This document shows positions 57,364-64,000 of a DNA stretch of 64,000 bases, one piece after another (the first letter of the stretch is position 1; every line of letters begins with the position of its first letter). The DNA is taken from positions 1,183,726 to 1,247,725 of the forward strand of contig NW_017264193.1 of NCBI RefSeq assembly GCF_001619985.1, written 5' to 3'. Below the pieces are notes generated by a model. It was not told where the DNA came from, made no database searches, and worked only from the letters and a program-made list of their open reading frames with translations. The DNA is from Xylona heveae TC161 (lineage: Eukaryota; Ascomycota; Xylonomycetes; Xylonales; Xylonaceae). Position numbers and translations under genes: made by a program.

Positions 57364-58845
57364 TTACTCTGCGCCACCACTTTCCAACCATGAGCCAAAT
57401 TTATCCAATCTTTCCTCTTCCTCATCTTCTTCGTCATCCAAGCTCGCCTTCTTCTCATTTGTTTTCTTAAACCTCTCCGATCCATCTGCGATATAGGCTT
57501 CAACTCTGGTGCCGGCGAAAAATCTTCCGTCCATGGCCTGCCGTTGTTAGGGGTAAACAAGAGCATCGATTGGGCCTATCTTACCTGTACACATGCACGG
57601 GCAGCTTGAGCATTGCCGAACCGGACACTTGCCACTCCATCCGGCTCCTTATCAAAGAGAACAACATTCGTAACTTCACCGAGCTTTTGACACTCCTCTC
57701 GAATATCCTCTTTAATATCTAGAATGGCAGTGGGGTCCTCCTACCATATTGCATTAGCAGCATCTCTAAAAACTTGAAAAAGAGTGGACACACTTCAAGT
57801 TCATTCAAAGTAAACATGTGCTTCAAGATGACGACTTTATCCCACCTAGTATTTGTCTCTGAAAGGACGGAAGGGTCATCATCGTCCCAATCGGCTAATT
57901 TACTATAACGCATATTAGCATCAAACTCGAACTTTGGCTTTTCCAAACATACTTATTGAGCCTCTGTGTTTTCCTTATAATTTTCTTTTTGTCTTTCACA
58001 GACGACTGTGCAGGTGCCTCTTGCTGGGACTTGTAGGAAAAGTCTGCAGCTTGAACCCGCATTTTGCCCGACGATACCGAAACGCCTAGTCTGAAATCGG
58101 TGTCGTCGAGCATTTGAATTGCGAGGTCGACAGACTCAGGACGGAAATACACGATTAAAGCGTCCCCTTTGAATTTCCCTGAGTCGTCCGTATAAAGTTT
58201 AATGCGATGCTTGCCCCCATCTATTTCTTCCGCAACGACGCCGCATTTCGAAAAAAGAGAATGCACCTCTTCAGTCGTGGCGTCATCTGGTAGATTCGTA
58301 ACGTATACCGCGGTGTTCTTTCGTACGCGGGGCTCAGCATTGCCTTTTGCCTTTTTGCCCTTTCCCTACAATAATCGATACAGTTTAGAAATGGCCGAGA
58401 ACGTTGGAGTGTCGGAGGCGGTATTTGGCTTACCTCATCTCCATTTTGATAGGAGGCCTTTCTTTTCTTCTGAGGTCGCGCAGATTCTGACTCGTCGACG
58501 CCAGGAACCGCATAGGCTTCTCTCTGTTGCGCTAGCAGACTGTCGTCCAACTGTAGGTCCAGATAGAAGAGTCAAGGTATTAGAATTGCCGTCCGGGTAT
58601 TACCAAAGCCAGAAGAGCGAAACGCGAAACGGATGCTTGTTTTGTGACGGGACACTGCGTACCACTGGGATCCATCTCTTCAGCAACACGTCGTACTCAT
58701 ATTCTGAGCCATTGTCCTCTTCTAAAAGCCACTTTCTGTCGAGTAATGAGAATGAAACGCGAGGATCCGATTCAAATTCCTCGGGCGTTTGAGGAAATGC
58801 TACCTGGACGGCAGAAAGGCCGTGGGCAGTGTGATCACCTTCCAT
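57364..58845 (-). CDS. CUS2: U2 snRNP-associated splicing factor, Cus2 / HTATSF1 type
   Basis: Six exons: 58845-58663, 58550-58434, 58365-57953, 57902-57794, 57740-57585, 57537-57364, all in frame, 383 aa. Start MEGDHTAHGLSAVQVAFPQT. After a WLLEEDNGSEYEYD segment, RRM1 lies at about 115-205 (TAVYVTNLPDDATTEEVHSLF as RNP2, GDALIVYF as RNP1). A conserved linker KLADWDDDD follows. RRM2 at about 240-335 has VVILKHMFTLNELE, REECQKLGEVTNVVLFD and VASVRFGNAQAARACVQAMDGRFF, a UHM-like second RRM, ending with an acidic and FGSWLES tail. Yeast Cus2 aids U2 snRNA folding and Prp5-dependent prespliceosome formation, acting with SF3b1. No targeting signals. Confidence 0.92.
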
Positions 58846-59511
58846 TCAGTGTGATCGCTTCTGCGTTGTACAGTTGGTATTGCTTCCGAGCCTAGAAACA
58901 AAAGCAAGATGTCCAGCAGTAGTTTGGCTACGCTTAACTTGTTCGCGAATCGGCGGACCAGATTATGCATGTGCTTCCATCATGGTGTCAAGTAATGCAA
59001 AACCTCTTCTGGCGAGTTCAAGTGGAACCTCGGGGAGATTTGGGGAGCTTCTCGCTTGATGTGGGGATATCGCGGGACGTTCCTTCAAGTGGAATCGCAC
59101 CCGCATAAGGTAGGTATGTGCCACTTGACGTAATCATAAAGGACTCGTAAATAATTGTTTGCCTAGCTTACAACCCTCTGGTCTCAAAATTAGGGTACGA
59201 GATGATTGATCTCAAGACATTTATGCTTTGACATTAAAATTTTTAGATATCATTAAACAAGCTATGAATCTCGACCATGAAAGTAAAATATGGGTGGGGA
59301 ATATTGAGTACAAGAGTGCATTTATCAAGGTAGGACCTTGAAACAGACGTCGGAGATTAACTAAAATATCGCCGAATTCTTAAAAAGAGCATCAACTAAG
59401 GTAACATCATGTTACATGTGTCTGAATATGCGATCTATCGAATTCGGAATCCAATCCGCCAGATCGATACCCAAGACCAACAATCAATGCTCTGAGGTAT
59501 CGTTCCAGCCT
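58846..59511. other. spacer between Cus2 and the ammonium permease
   Basis: About 665 bp between two minus-strand genes. A GGTAGGTA copy occurs near 59110. Nothing else seen. Confidence 0.5.
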
Positions 59512-61296
59512 CTACTGGGCGATGGATGCAGGATCGCGGCTGGCAGTAGTAAACTGCTTCTCATTGGGTCCAACAGGGGAGTCACGGTCACCAGAGAATT
59601 TGGAGGACCCTTCGACGGCATCGGTTGGTACGATATCACGGGTAAGCTCGACATAGTCATACTGCAGGACACGGGTTAGCCGAGGGGTAAATATCGAGCA
59701 AATGAATACAATGTATGCTCACAGCAAACTCGCCAATCTCGGCGTCGTCGATACCAAGGATTTCGGCTTCTTCGCTCACGCGAAGGCTGAGACCAGGAAT
59801 GAGATTCATCAGGAAGAGGATGATACAAGTTCCGCCAAATGAATAAGCGAATCCAGAAACTGAATCAGCAAGCTGGTAGCCGAGTTGGATCCAGTGATGG
59901 TTTAACCAGCCTCCAGGAATTACAGTAACGCCGTCCAAATGCGCGATATAGTCACTGGAACGAGTCAGTTATTTTGCTCTTAAGGAATTGGCCTGTTTCT
60001 GAACTCACGCGGCGAAGAAAGCGGTAAGAACATTTCCGACGAGGCCTCCAATCGTGTGCTCAGCAAAGATGTCAAGCGCATCATCGACACCGATGAGGAA
60101 CTTCAGCTTGGTAGCGTAGTTGCACAAGGCTCCACCAACAACGCCGTAGACGACGGCTGACCAAGCAGGGACGAAGCCAGATCCCGGGGTGATAGCGACC
60201 AAACCAGCGACCACGCCCGAGCAAAAGCCGACGGTTGACCACTTTTTCTCAAGACGGTAGTCAATGAGGCACCAAGTGATACCGCCCACCGAAGCAGCCA
60301 GATTCGTGACGACGGCAGCCATGACAGCTCTCATATTGGCGGACAGGGCCGAACCAGCATTGAAACCGAACCAGCCGACCCAGAGGAAGACCGTACCGAT
60401 AACCACGTGGGTTACATTGTGAGGGCGATAGTTGAGTTCGGTTGTGCCATGACCACGACGCTTGCCCAGCATGACAGAGTAAGCCAGGGCAGCTGATCCA
60501 GATGAAATATGCACAGGAGTACCACCGGCAAAATCGAGGCCGCCCATTTTAAACACCCACCCGGCGGGATTCCATGTCCAGCATGCAATAGGATCATAAA
60601 TGACAGTGGTCCAGATGAACATGAAGACAAGGCAAGGGAGCATACGTCCTCTTTCGGCCACAGCGCCAACTGCAAGGGCAACACTAGAGCGGAACTATTA
60701 GTTGTTGTCAAGGGAATTCGTCGAGGGGAAAACTCACGTGATGGCAGCGAACATGCCCTGATATACGCAAAAAAGCAAGTCTGGGATATTGCTGCTTCCA
60801 ACAGATGGCTGAGCAAGGGTGTTCATCAAACCAAAGTTTTTCAGATCGCCAATGTATTTTCCCGCTGAGTGGGAGAACGCGAGCGAATAACCCCAGAAAA
60901 ACCATTGGAACGAGACCAGGGCAGTAGCCATCAGAGAGAGCCAGATCAGGGAGAGAGCCGACTTTCTACGAGCCAAGCCGGAATAGAAAAACCTAATTGA
61001 AAGGTATGTTAATCCATGGTGCGCCAGATAACTCATAGGAATTGTAGGGTACGAACCCAACGCCTGGAATCATGAGGAGGACGAGTGCGGTTGAAGTTAT
61101 CATCCATGAGATATTGCCAGACTATGCAAAATAGTGGGGTCAGCTCTCTCCGATCGTTAGGTAGTTTCCGTGAGAAACTGTGAACGGACAGCAGGCTTAC
61201 CTCATAATAGATGTTAAGGTCTTGAGTGAGGGAGTCTCCACCAGTTGCTTTGGTCCCGTTGTAGGGATAAAGCGGGACATAGTTGAGGTCCGACAT
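59512..61296 (-). CDS. ammonium permease (Mep/Amt family)
   Basis: Six exons: 61296-61201, 61121-61057, 60992-60738, 60683-60009, 59954-59723, 59661-59512, all in frame, 490 aa, the usual length. It imports ammonium across the plasma membrane. Family blocks: SWMITSTALVLLMIPGVGFFYSGL at the start of the fold, WNPAGWVFKMGGLDFAGGTPVHI with the pore-lining signature, NYRPHNVTHVVIGTVFLWVGWFGFNAGS (with the conserved His), and CNYATKLKFLIGVDDALDIFAEHTIGGLVGN (second pore His). About eleven TM helices. The cytosolic C-terminus is short and includes ELTRDIVPT. Fungal MEP genes are usually under nitrogen control by the GATA factor AreA/NIT2; several GATA cores lie upstream. Confidence 0.95.
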
Positions 61297-64000
61297 CGTG
61301 GTTGCGAGTTGACGGACTCAGACTCACTTGAACCGGGACAGTCAGGGACAGCTGAGCTCTAGGCTCGACACAGCGGGGTGCAGCAAGCAGGAGCTTGAGC
61401 TCGATCAGGGACTCGAGCTACGTGTGCGTGAGAGGAACTGAATGCTTGAAACGAGCAGCGTGAGTGGTGTGATTGCAAAAGATGAAACAAAGACGCAGTA
61501 AGGAGCGTGTGATGAAGGAGTGAAGGTGTTGAGAAAAAGAAAGAGAGGGCAGGTCAAGAGTGGAGGCTCAAAGTGAGTGTGGGATTGCAAGTGAATATTT
61601 GTCGGTTAGGACCGCGTGATGAGCAAGGATATGTCAACTCACAAGAATTATTCACTTGGCCAGTTGCCCGCTGGTTATTATCGACACACAGCACTGCAAA
61701 GAAAATTTGGGCGACACGACAGTGCATGCATATGGGAACCAGGAGGTGGGATCATCTCTAAGGTATATAATCTAGCTTTATCTACGAGGGTGGTCCCACG
61801 AACAATGGCGGCGTCTGTAGTAGCGTAGGGGCGTTCGAGTAACTTACGGCAAAAATAATGCAGTAGCGGCGTTGTTGAAGCAGTAATCAAGGGGTGCGTG
61901 CAGGTCCCCGCTCCCAATCTGCGGGACGACATGCGACCACCAGGGCAGGTGGGAATCGAATCGGGACGATTGTCATGGCCGCTATCGGTCCCAGTTCCTG
62001 GTGATACGGAGCTACAGCCAACGCGACAAAGTGCTTTTCCTGTTGTTGCTGAGGGAGGTCACCACCAGCTATCAAGGAGGGCGCACCGCAGATTACTTGC
62101 GATATGGTAGTTGGCCAGCATTGATCCCGCCATGCACGACCAGACCGGAGTGGTGTTAGTAGGGCGGCCAAAGGCGAAACGGCGTCCACACACGCGGTAG
62201 GGATGTGTGGCAAGCACAGTCGGGCCCTACGGAGAGAACGGGGCCTGCCGCTTACCCTGAAGAGTACGCTTTACCCGACACGTCGGTAGGTATCTGCTCA
62301 AAGCCAAAAAATCGGCGTACAATAACCATAATTCCCTGATGGTTCCATTTCACCCGGTCTCAAAGCCTGGGCAGAATTGCATTCCTGTTCTTTGTCACTG
62401 CGGCGTCACTGGTGTTGATATCGGCATAGATGGTAGCCAACCAGGGACGGGACTCGCACCATCTTCCTTCCGTCCTCCAATTTGGCTCCACATCTAGGCT
62501 GGTCACTGCGCTGGAGGCCTCGGAGCTGAGAAGCCACTCTCTCTCCATTTCGCTTACTGCCCGCCCTGCCGCATCTTCATTGGTCCGAAGCGACCAACCT
62601 TATCATCACCTCCATAACGCGCGGAAATGTGTCAGAGGAAGCGATCAATGGATTTTTCTTTTTTACATGTAGAGTGGAGGCCTCGAAGCCGGCTCGCACG
62701 AGAATCATTCGTGAGTATGCTCATCTGACAGGTGACGTGCAAACGCAAACCACGGTTATCGGAGTAGGCGGGATTCTCGAGATCATGTATTCTTCCAGAA
62801 GTTGTCATCGGCCTTGCTTCAATGCACGACATTGAGTTCAATACTTGGATCGGATCGCTTCTTTGGCATGCGACTCGTTCGAGGGAGAAACAGAGGCATC
62901 TCCATGAATACTCGTCTCTTGATACAGGAGCATGTGGCATTGCCAAGAGTGAAAAGAGGCTACTATGCTTGTTCGAGTGACCACTTCTACTCATTTTTCG
63001 CTACCTTTTCCAGAAGCATCTCAAATGCCTACCTAATAAGCCCGGGCGTTCGTCTATGCGCCTAGGTCATGGATGCCGCTGTGAGATGGAGTGCGATTCG
63101 ATAGTTGATCTCGAAGCATTCCAAAAACTGCAGAAAAGGGAATAGAGCAATATTATATCCGAGAAGGATGAGCCAGTGTTCGTGATAGTGATCGCTGAAC
63201 ACATGAAAATGAAAGGGTTCACAAGCCACACGGGACGAACAGGGAGCGCTGATAAGGTAATTGAATCCTATTGGTTGAGTTTCCAAACACGGAGGTAGGG
63301 CCATTTTGGTGCGATACGTTAGCTTGAAGAAAGTTGGAAAGATTAGGCTGTCGCCGAGACTGGCGGCCAACTCACCCACCAAATATATCACTTTCCATGG
63401 AAATGGAAAGGTTCTAATTAATTGGCCTTCATCCGAATTCTATTTAGATATACTCCGTAGAATAAGCGACCAAACAACAGTATTCGTTGGGAATCTCACA
63501 AGCATGTGAAACGATAACTAGCTCAAACCTTGCTTTTAGAAAGGATGCAAAATGCCCGTTCACCCGACTTTCTAGAATTAAGGGTGCAGGGCTTACGGGG
63601 ATTTGAGGAAATTTTTTAAGGTTCTCAGCGCATTCAACCTAGAAATCGGTCTCCCGATGTCGGCTGTGCAAAAGAGCAAATACCGGGATGCAAGTCTTCT
63701 ATGATATCTACGAGGAAATTGCCTACTGATACGGTCGTAGAACACCTGCTTCACCAATCCTTCCCGGCTATTGGTTTTGGATGGAAGCTTCTACAGGCTA
63801 GCTTCTCCAACGGGTGAAACAGAGTTCTTCGAAGGACCAACTTCTGCTCGCAATAATGAGACCTTACAAATTCTTCCTGACCCTTGCAACCGAGTAGCTG
63901 AACCATGCAGGGTACTGAAAAAGCCAGGCTAAAAAATGATGTGCATGTTCAAAGCAGTCCGAGTCTCCTGGTGCAGCACCGTAGCGGTTTTAGGAGACAA
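61297..64000. other. 2.7-kb gene-free region upstream of the ammonium permease
   Basis: No supported gene to the right edge. The first 300 bp are the probable 5' UTR and core promoter of the permease. GATA cores matching HGATAR are present, including TTATCG near 61677, TTATCT near 61778, CTATCG near 61981, CTTATC near 62600 and TGATAAG near 63250. One TACTCCGTA copy is at 63451-63459. Open frames (up to about 120 codons) lack features. Confidence 0.45.

Noticed and set aside
58202-58792. 196-codon plus-strand open frame
   Set aside because: It crosses several Cus2 exons and introns on the minus strand and has no recognisable feature.
62420-62470. tRNA-like B box (GGTGCGAGTCCC on the minus strand)
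   Set aside because: The core differs from GGTTCRA and no acceptor stem or A box could be built around it.

Overview
The window looks like nuclear DNA of a filamentous ascomycete, probably a eurotiomycete (Aspergillus/Penicillium/Onygenales type). The reasons are compact protein genes on both strands, many short GT-AG introns (mostly 45-110 nt), fungal-only gene families (DUF1769, But2, Pet123, Ste6-like transporter, alpha-aminoadipate lysine synthesis) and no operons. The species cannot be fixed from sequence alone. I see no rRNA, tRNA, CRISPR, intact transposon or virus-derived element.

Layout. 1-80 is the tail of a gene entering from the left. 0.8-4.1 kb holds a coiled-coil nuclear-type protein and a small membrane protein. 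5-8.2 kb holds an F-box protein and a DUF1769/UPF0590 protein. 8.4-9.7 kb is homoisocitrate dehydrogenase (LYS12). 10.5-15.6 kb holds two disordered fungal proteins flanking mitochondrial ribosomal protein uS8m. 16.7-17.8 kb is PAPS reductase (MET16). 18.8-20.4 kb is a single-pass membrane protein with a PPxY motif. 21.3-25.7 kb is a Ste6-type ABC transporter. 26.6-31.4 kb is a translation and ribosome block: a PBDC1/Ypl225w-type protein, the ribosome-assembly GTPase NOG2, and the mitoribosomal protein Pet123/mS26 divergent from NOG2. 34.5-35.6 kb is a secreted But2-domain protein. 36.6-40.1 kb holds a PIN-like carrier and a GPI-type serine-rich wall protein. 41.5-43.7 kb holds a tiny three-exon gene and an SRPK-like kinase. 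44.2-53.4 kb holds a giant coiled-coil protein and a conserved disordered protein. 54.6-58.8 kb holds PUF6 and the U2 snRNP factor Cus2/HTATSF1. 59.5-61.3 kb is an ammonium permease. The last 2.7 kb shows no gene.

The most interesting signal is non-coding. The second intron of NOG2 is 379 nt, far longer than its neighbours, and holds a structured H/ACA box RNA. Its first pocket carries two 5-nt guides that fit the universally conserved 25S rRNA site known as psi2258 in yeast. Yeast NOG2 hosts snR191 in its intron, with the same target, so host gene and guide appear to have stayed together over very long evolutionary time. I did not find a clearly new multi-gene system. The other points of note are a kinase with a non-canonical intron exactly at its catalytic loop, a previously easy-to-miss 72-codon gene, and several repeat or palindrome signals in intergenic DNA.

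Functional links are loose, as expected in fungi: lysine and sulfate assimilation enzymes, ammonium uptake, cytosolic and mitochondrial ribosome production, splicing, and the cell surface. Exon boundaries were derived by hand from splice motifs and frame continuity. Every joined model closes in frame except where stated.
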